Below are positions 24,798-33,997 of a stretch of DNA of 64,000 nucleotides, piece after piece. How positions within the stretch are numbered: the first letter of the stretch is position 1; the number at the start of each line of letters is the position of its first letter. The stretch is from NCBI RefSeq assembly GCF_006337165.1, contig NZ_CP040896.1, positions 1,984,001 through 2,048,000 on the forward strand. The letters are read 5' to 3'. Both the position numbers and the translations under genes were made by a program. The stretch comes from Hymenobacter jejuensis (GTDB taxonomy: Bacteria; Bacteroidota; Bacteroidia; Cytophagales; Hymenobacteraceae). Below the pieces are notes generated by a model, which was not told where the DNA came from, did no database searches, and saw nothing but the letters and a program-made list of their open reading frames with translations.

Positions 24798-26420
24798 CTA
24801 AAAGGTTAGCTTGATGGCCTCTTCTTCCCAGCCAGCGCGTACTTGCTTGGTCTGGGGATAGATATAAACGGGCTCAGCGGGGAGCAGCAGTTTGGGATCG
24901 CCGCCGCGCCAGGAGCCGTTGGCGTCGGCATCGATGAGCACCCGAATGCGGTAAGTGCCCGGTGTCAGGAAGTCGAACCGAAACGTATTGCGCGGGCTAT
25001 CCAGCGACTGCACCAGTTGATACGTGTTGTCGAGCAGTTGCAGCGTGTAGCGCTTGTACTTGGTTTGGATGGTGCCGCTGAGCGTTCCGAACGGAGATTG
25101 CTCGGTGAGGCGCAACGGAATCGGACGAAAACCCAGCCGTGACCCCGTCACCGAAGTGATCGCGGTGCTGTCGAGCACCAAGGAGATCTTGTTTTTAGCT
25201 TTTGTATTCAGATTGATAATCAACTGGTTGCGCTCGGGATTGAGCGAGCCATCCTGAGGGGCGCGCAACGGCCGACGCGAGGTAGAGTCTTCGACCAGCG
25301 TACCAAAAGGCTTATTCGCTGCCAGGCGAACCGGTTCGTTGAACTGAATGCGCAGCTGGCCCTGCCGATATACTTCCCGGCCGCCGCCCTCAAGGGAATA
25401 GGCCGGGCCGCGACGGGCGGGAGCAGTACCCTGAAAGCGCACGTTGAGGGTATCGCGGCCGGTGTTGCCCACGCTGTCGGTAGTAGCCAGAATATAGCGG
25501 CCTTCGGGGAGGACAGGCGTTTTGTAGAGAATGACCGACCGGCCTTTTTCTGCCATTTGCACCGCTTCGGTGAGCTCGGGCGTCGTGGCCGAAGCGTTCA
25601 GCGGTGTGAGCGAGGCTTGCTGGATACCTTCGTTCAGGCCGATTTTGTAGTTGTTGAACCCAGGCTGCTGGGAAGTAATCAGCGCTTTGCGAGCATCCGG
25701 GCGCACCAGCTCGAAGCGCAGGCTATCGACGCCGGGCCGAACTGTGAGCAAATCGGGTAGGTAAGCAATCTTCTCCCCTTCTTCGTAGCGACCGCTCTGG
25801 TTTTTGTCGGCCAAAGCATACATGCGGTACTTGCCTTCTTTGAGGTTGCGCAAGGCAAAATTTCCGGTCTTATCAGTACGCGCCAAGTAATACGGCTTGC
25901 CGCGGCGCACACCCAAAGTATCGGCTTCCGGATACAGAATTACCGAGGCTTCGTTGGCCGGTTGGCCTGTAAGCAGGTCGTGTACAACGCCTCGCACCGA
26001 GCCCGAATCCAGCTGAGGGCCGGTGCTGAAGCTGAATAGTACATCTTTGGCCGGCGTGCTTTCGGTGATATCCGAAACGGCATCGCCAAAGTTGAAGGAG
26101 TACGTGGTATTCGCGTCAAAAGGCTTCTCAAACGTGAGGCTGATGGCGTTGCGCTCCTCCCGCACTTTGTAGTGGTTGGCGTCCGGAATGACGGGTGCCA
26201 CAATCAACTTCTTCTGCAAGTCCTTTACCTGCACCGACTCCGAAAACACCAGCCGCACCGTTTGTTCCTTCACGTTGCGCGCCCCATTGGCGGGCGTCGT
26301 ACTCACCAGCTTGGGCGCCACCGTGTCGCGGGGGCCACCTTCGGGAGAACTGACGGCCGCGCAGCCACCGAGCAAAGAACTAACAGACAGAAGAAGCAGC
26401 AGATCAGCGCGAACGAACAT
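24798..26420 (-). CDS. Ig-like domain lipoprotein
   Basis: This is a 540-residue lipoprotein (lipobox LLGGC, Cys20). After the signal comes a bacterial Ig-like domain of the SbsA/Big_5 type (about 35-130: PKLVSTTPANGARNV..VRLVFSESV..TTYSFNFGDAVSDI). A carboxypeptidase-regulatory-like beta sandwich follows (about 138-215, SVRGVVHDLLTGQPANEASVIL) and further beta-rich repeats, ending in a dose of GTYRIRVLIDADANGSW. Such surface lipoproteins are widespread in Bacteroidetes, with no fixed function. It forms a likely unit with the methyltransferase gene 31 bp upstream. Confidence 0.88.
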   Translation of the reverse strand: MFVRADLLLLLSVSSLLGGCAAVSSPEGGPRDTVAPKLVSTTPANGARNVKEQTVRLVFSESVQVKDLQKKLIVAPVIPDANHYKVREERNAISLTFEKPFDANTTYSFNFGDAVSDITESTPAKDVLFSFSTGPQLDSGSVRGVVHDLLTGQPANEASVILYPEADTLGVRRGKPYYLARTDKTGNFALRNLKEGKYRMYALADKNQSGRYEEGEKIAYLPDLLTVRPGVDSLRFELVRPDARKALITSQQPGFNNYKIGLNEGIQQASLTPLNASATTPELTEAVQMAEKGRSVILYKTPVLPEGRYILATTDSVGNTGRDTLNVRFQGTAPARRGPAYSLEGGGREVYRQGQLRIQFNEPVRLAANKPFGTLVEDSTSRRPLRAPQDGSLNPERNQLIINLNTKAKNKISLVLDSTAITSVTGSRLGFRPIPLRLTEQSPFGTLSGTIQTKYKRYTLQLLDNTYQLVQSLDSPRNTFRFDFLTPGTYRIRVLIDADANGSWRGGDPKLLLPAEPVYIYPQTKQVRAGWEEEAIKLTF

Positions 26421-26451
26421 CGGCGGGCGAAGGCAGTGGAAAAGTAGAAAA

Positions 26452-27345
26452 TCAGCGTTTGCTAGCTACGTAAATCAGGCTAGAATATTGCCCGTTGTGT
26501 TGCGCGGCGTATTTATTGGACTGAAAACCAGTCTTTAGCACCGTAAGCAAACCACCGCCGCGCTCGGCCCGGTGCTTTTCACTGAGCATGCTCACATAGT
26601 AAGCATCCAGCTCCATCGGCAGCGTTTCGCGCACGATCATCTTGTGCTTTTTGAGCAGTTGCGTCATCGTTTTGGGCGCGAAATGGTACAAGTGCCGGGG
26701 CACATCGTACGCCGCCCAATCTTGGCGATAGTGCTGAGCATCAAGGCTATCGACGTTGGGTACAGCAATGATCAGCACGCCGTCGGGCTTGAGCAGGCCG
26801 ATGAGCTGACGCAGGGTTTCGTTGAGCGTGTGTACGTGTTCGAGCACGTGCCAGAGCGTAACGGCATCGAAAGTGCCGGCCTCCAACGAATCGAGACTGC
26901 CGGAGCCGATGGGCTGGCCCACGCGTCGTGCCGCTTCTTCGCGTGCCCGCGCATTGGGCTCAATACCCACTATTTGCCAATGGCTCGCTTTGCAGGCGGC
27001 TAAAAAATGGCCCGTGCCGCATCCGTAATCCAATATTTTGCCTTTGCGCGGCGCGTGCTTGTTCAGTAAGCTCACCTTGCGGCGCATCGTGAAAAAGCGT
27101 GCGATGCGGTAGGCTTGGTTGATGACGCCCGCCGCGGCACTGTTGTGCGACACGTAGTCGTCGGACTCGTAATAGCGCCCGATCTGGTCCGCGTTGGGCC
27201 GCGGATTGGTAAACTGAAAACTGCACGCCTCGCACTGCACAATGGCGAAGCTTTCCTTACTCACCGACTTGTCTTCGACTACCAGCTTGTTGCGAAAGTC
27301 GCTTTTCCCACACACCGGGCATTTATCCAAACGTTCGTAGGACAC
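26452..27345 (-). CDS. class I SAM-dependent methyltransferase with zinc ribbon
   Basis: The 297-residue protein begins with a four-cysteine zinc ribbon (CPVCGK at 9-14, then CEACSFQFTNPRP). A Rossmann methyltransferase domain follows with motif I ILDYGCGTGHFL near residue 103 and the motif IV-like VTLWHVLEHV. This zinc ribbon plus methyltransferase layout is common in sugar or cell-surface methyltransferases. The C-terminal part (LLKKHKMIVRETLPMELDAYYVSMLSE) completes the fold. The substrate cannot be told from the sequence. mnmG lies 94 bp upstream on the same strand. Confidence 0.9.
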   Translation of the reverse strand: MSYERLDKCPVCGKSDFRNKLVVEDKSVSKESFAIVQCEACSFQFTNPRPNADQIGRYYESDDYVSHNSAAAGVINQAYRIARFFTMRRKVSLLNKHAPRKGKILDYGCGTGHFLAACKASHWQIVGIEPNARAREEAARRVGQPIGSGSLDSLEAGTFDAVTLWHVLEHVHTLNETLRQLIGLLKPDGVLIIAVPNVDSLDAQHYRQDWAAYDVPRHLYHFAPKTMTQLLKKHKMIVRETLPMELDAYYVSMLSEKHRAERGGGLLTVLKTGFQSNKYAAQHNGQYSSLIYVASKR

Positions 27346-27439
27346 GGATTGAAATTATGGAGGCAAAACTCTGAGTGCGGAAGCCCATCAGGAGAACCAA
27401 TACGGTACCCCAATTTGCCTCCGCACTCAAAATTCAACA

Positions 27440-29308
27440 TTACTTACCCAAGTACACCATCAGGACCGAAATATCGGCTGGCGACACTCCGCTGATGCGC
27501 GAGGCTTGACCAATGGTTTCGGGTTGTACGCGCAGGAGCTTTTCGCGGGCTTCGTGCGAAAGGGCAGGCATTTGCTTGTAATCCAAGCGGCCCTGAATCA
27601 CGAAGTTTTCCAGCTCCAAGAAGCGTGCAGCCTGCTGGTATTCCTTCTCGATGTACGTTTCGTACTTGATATTGATAATGGCTTGCTCTAAGCTATATTC
27701 TTGATATACAGATAGTTGTAAAGCAAGCGCCGGAAGCACGCTGATCAAGTGAGCCAGCTCCACGTTCGGCCGACGCAGCAAGTTGATCGCGCGCGTCTTT
27801 TCCGTGATGGGCGCCGAGCCAATCGATTCCAGCAACCCATTGACTTCGGCGGCCTCCACGGGCATATTCTTCAGCAGCTCAAGCACTTCCGTGGTCTGGC
27901 GAAGCTTTTCTTCCACGCGCCGCATGCGTTCTTCCGATGCTAAGCCAAGCTTGTGGCCAAGCGGCGTGAGGCGGATATCGGCATTGTCTTGGCGGAGCAA
28001 GATGCGGTGTTCGGCCCGCGACGTAAACATGCGGTAGGGCTCGTCGGTGCCTTTGTTTACCAAGTCGTCGATGAGGACGCCGATGTAGGCTTCGCTCCTT
28101 TTCAGGATGAAAGGCTCTTTGCCGTGCACGCGATTATGGGCGTTGATACCGGCCATAAGGCCTTGGCAAGCAGCCTCTTCGTAGCCCGTAGTACCGTTGA
28201 TCTGGCCGGCGAAGTAGAGGTTTTTGATGCGCTTGGTTTCCAGCGTCAGGTTGAGCTGGGTCGGCGGGAAGAAATCGTACTCGATGGCATAACCCGGCCG
28301 GAACATCTTGGCGTTCTCGAAGCCCACAATCTTGCGCAAGGCGCGGTATTGCACGTCTTCCGGCAACGACGAGCTAAAGCCATTCACGTACACTTCCACC
28401 GTGCTCCAGCCTTCGGGCTCCACAAAAATCTGGTGGCGGTCCTTGTCGGCGAAGCGGTTGATTTTGTCCTCCACCGACGGGCAATAGCGCGGTCCTAAGC
28501 CCTTGATGCGACCCTGAAACATGGGCGACTTCTCGAAGCCCTCGCGCAGAATGTTGTGCACCTCAGAATTGGTGTAGGTGATGTAGCACGGGCGCTGGGT
28601 GGTCAGGCGAGGCGTGTCGAGGTAGGAGAATTTACTCGGCTCCTCGTCGCCGGGCTGCACTTCCATTTTGCTGTAGTCCAGCGAGCGGCCATCGACGCGG
28701 GGTGGCGTACCGGTTTTCATGCGGCCGGCTTCGAAACCCAGCTCTTTCAGCTGCTCCGTAATGCCCGTGCTACCGCGTTCGGCGGCGCGTCCGCCGCCAA
28801 AATTTTTCTCCCCAATGTGGATCAGGCCGTTGAGAAACGTACCGTTGGTCAGCACCACGCTTTTTGCCCGAAACTCAATGCCAAGCTGGGTGCGCACGCC
28901 GACCACCGTATCATTTTCGACCACCAAGCCCATTACAGCTTCCTGCCAAAAATCTACGTTGGGCGTTTGCTCGAGGGTCATGCGCCACTCTTCGGCAAAA
29001 CGCATGCGGTCGCTTTGCGCGCGCGGGCTCCACATGGCGGGGCCTTTCGAGCGGTTTAGCATCCGGAACTGGATCATGGTTTTGTCGGTCACAATGCCCG
29101 ATTGCCCGCCCAGCGCGTCAATTTCCCGCACGATCTGGCCTTTGGCCACGCCGCCCATCGCGGGGTTGCACGACATCTGCGCAATCGTGTTCATGTTCAT
29201 GGTCACGAGCAGCACCTTCGAGCCGAGGTTGGCTGCCGCGGCCGCCGCTTCGCAGCCGGCATGGCCCGCTCCTACTACAATGACATCGTATTCCTGCTCA
29301 GTGAACAT
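27440..29308 (-). CDS. mnmG: tRNA uridine-5-carboxymethylaminomethyl modification enzyme MnmG (GidA)
   Basis: The 622-residue protein has the N-terminal FAD site (VVGAGHAGCEAAAAAA), the GidA signatures CNPAMGGVAKGQIVREIDALGG and GTPPRVDGRSLDYS, and the C-terminal tRNA-binding helical domain. With MnmE it installs the cmnm5 group on U34 of several tRNAs. In many bacteria gidA flanks oriC; here a DnaA-box-rich region lies 2.6 kb downstream of its 3' end. The last residues (ISGVSPADISVLMVYLGK) form the usual family terminus, so the gene is complete. Confidence 0.98.
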   Translation of the reverse strand: MFTEQEYDVIVVGAGHAGCEAAAAAANLGSKVLLVTMNMNTIAQMSCNPAMGGVAKGQIVREIDALGGQSGIVTDKTMIQFRMLNRSKGPAMWSPRAQSDRMRFAEEWRMTLEQTPNVDFWQEAVMGLVVENDTVVGVRTQLGIEFRAKSVVLTNGTFLNGLIHIGEKNFGGGRAAERGSTGITEQLKELGFEAGRMKTGTPPRVDGRSLDYSKMEVQPGDEEPSKFSYLDTPRLTTQRPCYITYTNSEVHNILREGFEKSPMFQGRIKGLGPRYCPSVEDKINRFADKDRHQIFVEPEGWSTVEVYVNGFSSSLPEDVQYRALRKIVGFENAKMFRPGYAIEYDFFPPTQLNLTLETKRIKNLYFAGQINGTTGYEEAACQGLMAGINAHNRVHGKEPFILKRSEAYIGVLIDDLVNKGTDEPYRMFTSRAEHRILLRQDNADIRLTPLGHKLGLASEERMRRVEEKLRQTTEVLELLKNMPVEAAEVNGLLESIGSAPITEKTRAINLLRRPNVELAHLISVLPALALQLSVYQEYSLEQAIINIKYETYIEKEYQQAARFLELENFVIQGRLDYKQMPALSHEAREKLLRVQPETIGQASRISGVSPADISVLMVYLGK

Positions 29309-29438
29309 AATCGGGGGTGTTATTTGGGAACTGCTGGGGAGAACAGCGGAGAAGTAAGTTTTGTGCCAGATCTAAAAACTAGTTCCTGTTTCTGGTTCAG
29401 GAAGAGTCAGTTGTCCGGTAGCATGCCCTAGAAAACCA

Positions 29439-29477
29439 AAAACCGCCCCCGTTTCGGTCGAAACGGTTGGCGGTTTT
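29439..29477 (-). terminator. terminator after ybeY
   Basis: AAAACCGCC at 29439-29447 pairs with GGCGGTTTT at 29469-29477, with an inner CGTTTCG/CGAAACG stem. On the minus strand the stem runs into TTTTTGGTTTT. It closes the ybeY transcript. Confidence 0.8.
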
Positions 29478-29512
29478 GAGGTGGTTACCAGAAAGTACCT
29501 AACGCAACGCGC

Positions 29513-29992
29513 TCAGAACGTGCGCAAAGATAGGCAGTCGTCTTCTTTTTTGCGCATCGCCGTCTGGCTCAGCAAGTCTTTGTCGGCGTAGCCAAGCAGG
29601 TGCAACACTCCATGAATCATGACGCGGTGCAGCTCATCGCGAAACGCGACGCCGAGTTGCTGGGCATTGTCCCGCACCCGTTCTACGCTGATGAACACGT
29701 CGCCTTCGATGATGTCGGCGTCGTCGGCGTTGTCGAAGGTGATCACGTCCGTGTAGGTATCGTGTTCGAGGTATTCGACATTGACTTGGTGCAGGTACTC
29801 ATCGGAGCAGAAAATGTAGGTCAGGTGCACGATTTCGTGTTCGTGTACTTCGGCTACGCGTTCTATCCAAGAGGTAAGTTCCTCAGCATCAGTTAGTTCG
29901 AAATCAACATCTTCTACCAAGAACTCAATGCCATGAACCTCATACGGTTCATCCATCGGCTCTTCGTCGTGGTCGGGGGGCAACGAGGTCAT
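29513..29992 (-). CDS. ybeY: endoribonuclease YbeY (16S rRNA maturation)
   Basis: This 159-residue protein has the UPF0054 core with the metal site HGVLHLLGY. In most bacteria the motif continues D-H; here it reads ADKD, so the third histidine ligand is missing and an Asp or other residue must serve, a variation I believe is usual in Bacteroidetes. The preceding TYTDVITFDNADDADIIEGDVFIS is the conserved substrate-side segment. It acts in 16S rRNA 3'-end processing and ribosome quality control. Its start overlaps the stop of the RsbW-like gene in ATGA, suggesting translational coupling. Confidence 0.93.
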   Translation of the reverse strand: MTSLPPDHDEEPMDEPYEVHGIEFLVEDVDFELTDAEELTSWIERVAEVHEHEIVHLTYIFCSDEYLHQVNVEYLEHDTYTDVITFDNADDADIIEGDVFISVERVRDNAQQLGVAFRDELHRVMIHGVLHLLGYADKDLLSQTAMRKKEDDCLSLRTF

Positions 29993-30444
29993 GCCGCAGT
30001 CTGGTCGGAAGAAGTGGTAGCAGCCGATTCGTCGGCCGTGTCGGGGCTGAGCATAAAAGTGAGCTGCACGTTGCGGCCGTCCTTGTTAAACTCCACTTCG
30101 TCGGCCAAATGGCGAATCAGGAAGATGCCGCGACCGCCGGGGTTTTCGAGATTTTCGGGAGCCGTAGGGTCGATCAGGTTGGTGTAATCAAACCCGTTGC
30201 CTTCGTCTTCCACTTCAAACTTCACCCGGTCTTTATCGACGTACAGCGACAAATAGACGTTTTTGTCCTTGTCGAACTTGTTGCCGTGGCGAATTGCGTT
30301 GTTTACCGCCTCCGTGACGGCCACCATGATATTGCCGTAAATATCGTCTTCAATGTGGAAGGTATCTTTCGAGTTATCGATGAAACTTTCTACCACGCGG
30401 ATGTTCTCAACGAGCGAAGGAATCTGAATTTTGACCTGCTTCAT
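29989..30444 (-). CDS. RsbW-like ATP-binding protein (anti-sigma type)
   Basis: The 151-residue protein has the compact GHKL ATPase fold of RsbW/SpoIIAB: an N-box VTEAVNNAIRHGNKFD near residue 48, a G1-type box VEDEGNGFDY near residue 93, and a G2-type NPGGRGIFLIRHLADEV near 117. Such proteins bind or phosphorylate STAS partners and anti-sigma targets. The partner is not adjacent. A short Ala/Thr-rich tail follows the domain. It is upstream of and overlaps ybeY by 4 bp, so both are probably in one transcript. Confidence 0.9.
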   Translation of the reverse strand: MKQVKIQIPSLVENIRVVESFIDNSKDTFHIEDDIYGNIMVAVTEAVNNAIRHGNKFDKDKNVYLSLYVDKDRVKFEVEDEGNGFDYTNLIDPTAPENLENPGGRGIFLIRHLADEVEFNKDGRNVQLTFMLSPDTADESAATTSSDQTAA

Positions 30445-30486
30445 AAGGGAGGGTAAGGGGGCAGCGGCGGTAAAAATAGCGAGGTG

Positions 30487-33400
30487 CTACTTCATTTTCT
30501 GAAAATATTCACTCACCTCGCGCTGGTAGTACGGCGTGAGGGCTGGTGGCACGGTGCGGAGCAACTCGGTTTGCCGGTCTTTCTGGCGTTTGTATTTGTC
30601 AAAAGCAGGCGGAAAAACAGGTGGTCGATTTTGGGCCGTCTGCGCTTCGCGCTTGTCATCCTGGTCCCGCTCGCGGGCCGATTTCTCGGCTTCCAGCAAA
30701 CGAGTCAGGATTTGGCGCTGGCGCATAATGGTCTGCTCCGTCAGCCGCTTATTTACGAGGTCGGTCTCGGTTTGTTCCATCATTTTTTTGATGTCGCCGG
30801 TTCCGCCCGCACCCTCCTGGCCTTTGCCATCTTTTGCATTTGGGCCACCGGGCTTGCCCTGCTGCTGCATTTTTTCCAGGTCGCCCATGGCCTGCCGCAG
30901 CATTTGCTGTTGAGCTGCGAGCTTGGCTAATTCCTCCGACATAGCCCGACCCGATTTGCCGCTTTGCTGAAGCTGCTGAATCTGCTGGTTGAGTTGTTGC
31001 TGCATGCGCCCCATCTGGCCTTCGCCGGCGGCACTGCCCTTCTTTTTTTTGCGGCCCGATTTGCCGCCGCCTTGCTGCTGTTGCTGCTGTCCTTGGCGCT
31101 GTTCTTCCTGCATTTGCTGCAAAGCCGCGTCCAGCATAAGCGCCAGGTTGTTCATCGACGTCATGGCCAATTGCTGGCTGCTGGTAGCGCGGCTTACGTT
31201 ACGCTGCCGAATCTGGTCGAGCGATTCGTCCATGCGGCCGTTCATCTCCCCTACTTCGCGGGTTACAAATGACTGAATCTGAGCCGCCTTTTTGGCCAGT
31301 GCGTACAGCGAATCCTGAATCACGGCTGCGTCGTCTTTGAGCTTGCGCTGCTGCTGGCTCAGCTGCACAAAGCGCGGGTCGGTCTGGTCGACTTGCCGAA
31401 ACTCCTTCATCACGCCTTCCTGGTCAAATGAGAGCTTGAGCAGGTTTTCCAAGATGTCGCGCAGGTCGTCGATGTTTTCCTGCTGCTGATCGCTTTCTTC
31501 CTCGCTCTGCTGGTCCTTCATTTTCTGAGCCATCTGCTGCATTTTCTGCGCGGCGTCTTTTTGGCTCTGGCTGGCTTTCTGGTTCTGGTTTTTGCCTAGC
31601 TCCTGCTGGCTTTCTTCCATTTCCTGCTCCACCTGCTGCTGCTCCTGTTTCATCTCGTCGGCGCCGTTCTCATTTTCGAGCTGCTCGTCGATTTTCTTCA
31701 GGTCCTGCAGGTCTTTCTTGACGTCTTCAAATTGCTGCTGCATCTGGGCTTGCTGCTGCTTTAGCTCCTGCTGCTTTTGTTGCTGCTGTTGCTTGTCGCC
31801 TTGCTGGTTAGCTTTGTCGTTTTTCTGGGTTTCGTCGGCCAGCTTCTGCTGCTCTTTGGCTAGCTCATCGAGCTTGTTGGTCGCCGATTCCATCTTCTGC
31901 TCGTATTGCAGCTGCTTGAACATCTCCAGAGCCCGCTCCAACTCTTTCTGCAACGTATTCTCCTTGTTTTCAAGCTGTTGCAAAAGCTTCTGCATTTCGG
32001 GCTGTACCATGTCCTGCTGCTGTTCCAAAAGCTTTTGCAGCTGCTCGTAAAGCTTCTTGGTTTCGGGGTCGAGCAGGGTTTCCATGAGCTTCTTCAGTTC
32101 TTCGGCCTTCTCTTTTAGCTGCTCGCTTTTGGGGTCAAACTGGTCCTGCTTCTGGTTCATCTCCTCGAACATCTTCTTGACCTCGGCCATCTGCTGGTCC
32201 ATCTGCTGCTTCTGGTTCAGCATCTCTTCCAGCTGCTTGCGGTCCTGAAAGTTGAGGTCGCGCTTGGTCTTGAGCTTGTCACCGGCCTTGGCCAGTTCGC
32301 GCTCCAGCTTCTTCGACTGCTGCGCGCTCTGGCTTAGCTGGTTTTGCATGGACTGGGCCTGCTCGTTCAGCTGTTTTTGCAACTCGGCGCGGGCCGGCAG
32401 CTTGAACTCAGCTTGGCGCGTCCGGGCGCTTTTGGGGCCGTGCACGCCGTCGTTGTCCCATACCTGCACGAAGTATTCGAGGCGGTCGCCGGGCTTCATG
32501 TTGAGCGGCTGCAAATCCCATTGGTAAGCATACGTCTGAGCCGAGCCGCTTTGCAACGGCAGCGCCCGCGCTTTGTAGCCCGTATTTGGGTTCTGAGCCG
32601 ACGTAACGCGGTAATGTAACTGCAAACGCGTCAGGCCATAATCGTCTCGCACTGAGCCACCTAGGGCCAAGTAGCGCAGCGAGGTCGTGTCGGCGAAGCT
32701 CTCTACCGTCACCTCCGGCACTTGATCCTGAATGGCCGTAATCTGATACTGAATGGGGTCGCGGTTGAGGCTGATGGCATTTTGCAAGCGCACCGCGTAC
32801 TCCTGCGAGCGCATCACCCGATGCGTGACAACAAATTGATTATCAGCCTCTTCTGCAATTACCGTTTCGTCCGGATTTTTGAATTGCAATTGCAGCTTAT
32901 CGGTGGCGGCGGTAGCAAATTCCCAGCGCACGGTGCTGCCTTCGGGCACGGTCAGGTTGCCGCTGTTGCGGATGGTTTCGGCCGGCTTGCCGATGTAGGC
33001 CGGGTAGGTTACCTGCATGGAGAAGTCGCGGAGGTTGGGCCGCTCACGCACCAGCAGGTTGTAGTCATCGGAAGTGAAGCCCGCGGCGGCTAGCTGAAAC
33101 GCCACGTCTTTTTGCAACTGCTTGAATTCGAAGCTGTAGTGGTTGCCTTGCTCTTTGGTCAGACGCCGTTCGCGGCCGCCGTACACGATGTTGATTTCGT
33201 TGGGCAGTACTTCGCCTTCTATGCGCACGTTCAGCTTATAATCTTCGTTGCGAAAGGCCCGTAAGTCCTTGTTTTCCAGAACAAACTGAAACGGTGCAGG
33301 TGGCGAATACGCTTGACGGTAGTGCAAAATGCGCTCCGTACCCTGCACAAACAGGCTTGGGTACACCAGCAGCACCAGCACAATGATGCCCGCCGGAATG

Positions 33401-33918
33401 GCCACGTATTTCCATAGCGGCCGCGTCTGCGTTTGGATGTTGATGCCATCGGCAAATTCCAGACCTGTAAACTGCGCCGCCCGCTGCTCTAGGCTCGCCG
33501 CGATAAGGGCGTTTTCCTGAGCTTTGCCTTGTAACTGCAAGGCATTCAATAGCTTATCCTGTACTTGCGGAAACAGGTCGCCGACGCGTTGAGCGGCTTG
33601 CTCATCGGTGAGCAGGCGGCGCAAATTGGTAAGGGCCGCCAGCGGCTGCCAGATCCAGTGCACAAACGCGTACACCACCAACCCCAAAAAGCCAAACAGC
33701 AGCCCGCCCCGTACCCACGTGGGCAGGTAGAGGAAGTATTCGAGCAGGTTGAAAACGACAAACAGCGTTAGCAACAGGCCGCCGGCCACCAGCGCACCGC
33801 GCACCAGCAGGCTTAGGTAAAACTTGCGCTTAAAAGCATCCAGTTGCGTGAGCACCTGTTGCAGAGCCGGCAAGTGGGCAGTTGAAGGGAGCGTAGCTTT
33901 TTCCACGGACATAAACAC
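30487..33918 (-). CDS. DUF4175 family membrane protein
   Basis: This 1143-residue protein has two N-terminal transmembrane helices (about 40-80), a third near 170-195, a periplasmic part of Ig-like beta domains (about 210-500), and then a very long Gln/Lys/Glu-rich coiled coil (about 510-1130) with clusters such as QQQQQKQQELKQQQAQMQQQ. This matches the DUF4175 family of Bacteroidetes and Proteobacteria, whose function is unknown. The coiled coil suggests a scaffold in the periplasm. The Gln-rich runs are encoded by CAG/CAA repeats that may be slippage-prone. Confidence 0.88.
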   Translation of the reverse strand: MFMSVEKATLPSTAHLPALQQVLTQLDAFKRKFYLSLLVRGALVAGGLLLTLFVVFNLLEYFLYLPTWVRGGLLFGFLGLVVYAFVHWIWQPLAALTNLRRLLTDEQAAQRVGDLFPQVQDKLLNALQLQGKAQENALIAASLEQRAAQFTGLEFADGINIQTQTRPLWKYVAIPAGIIVLVLLVYPSLFVQGTERILHYRQAYSPPAPFQFVLENKDLRAFRNEDYKLNVRIEGEVLPNEINIVYGGRERRLTKEQGNHYSFEFKQLQKDVAFQLAAAGFTSDDYNLLVRERPNLRDFSMQVTYPAYIGKPAETIRNSGNLTVPEGSTVRWEFATAATDKLQLQFKNPDETVIAEEADNQFVVTHRVMRSQEYAVRLQNAISLNRDPIQYQITAIQDQVPEVTVESFADTTSLRYLALGGSVRDDYGLTRLQLHYRVTSAQNPNTGYKARALPLQSGSAQTYAYQWDLQPLNMKPGDRLEYFVQVWDNDGVHGPKSARTRQAEFKLPARAELQKQLNEQAQSMQNQLSQSAQQSKKLERELAKAGDKLKTKRDLNFQDRKQLEEMLNQKQQMDQQMAEVKKMFEEMNQKQDQFDPKSEQLKEKAEELKKLMETLLDPETKKLYEQLQKLLEQQQDMVQPEMQKLLQQLENKENTLQKELERALEMFKQLQYEQKMESATNKLDELAKEQQKLADETQKNDKANQQGDKQQQQQKQQELKQQQAQMQQQFEDVKKDLQDLKKIDEQLENENGADEMKQEQQQVEQEMEESQQELGKNQNQKASQSQKDAAQKMQQMAQKMKDQQSEEESDQQQENIDDLRDILENLLKLSFDQEGVMKEFRQVDQTDPRFVQLSQQQRKLKDDAAVIQDSLYALAKKAAQIQSFVTREVGEMNGRMDESLDQIRQRNVSRATSSQQLAMTSMNNLALMLDAALQQMQEEQRQGQQQQQQGGGKSGRKKKKGSAAGEGQMGRMQQQLNQQIQQLQQSGKSGRAMSEELAKLAAQQQMLRQAMGDLEKMQQQGKPGGPNAKDGKGQEGAGGTGDIKKMMEQTETDLVNKRLTEQTIMRQRQILTRLLEAEKSARERDQDDKREAQTAQNRPPVFPPAFDKYKRQKDRQTELLRTVPPALTPYYQREVSEYFQKMK

Positions 33919-33997
33919 AGACCAAATCGGGCTCAGACAAGATACAGCTTAAACGGCAGCTCCGACCAGAAAAGTGCCGCGCAAGCAAGCCTCGCCC

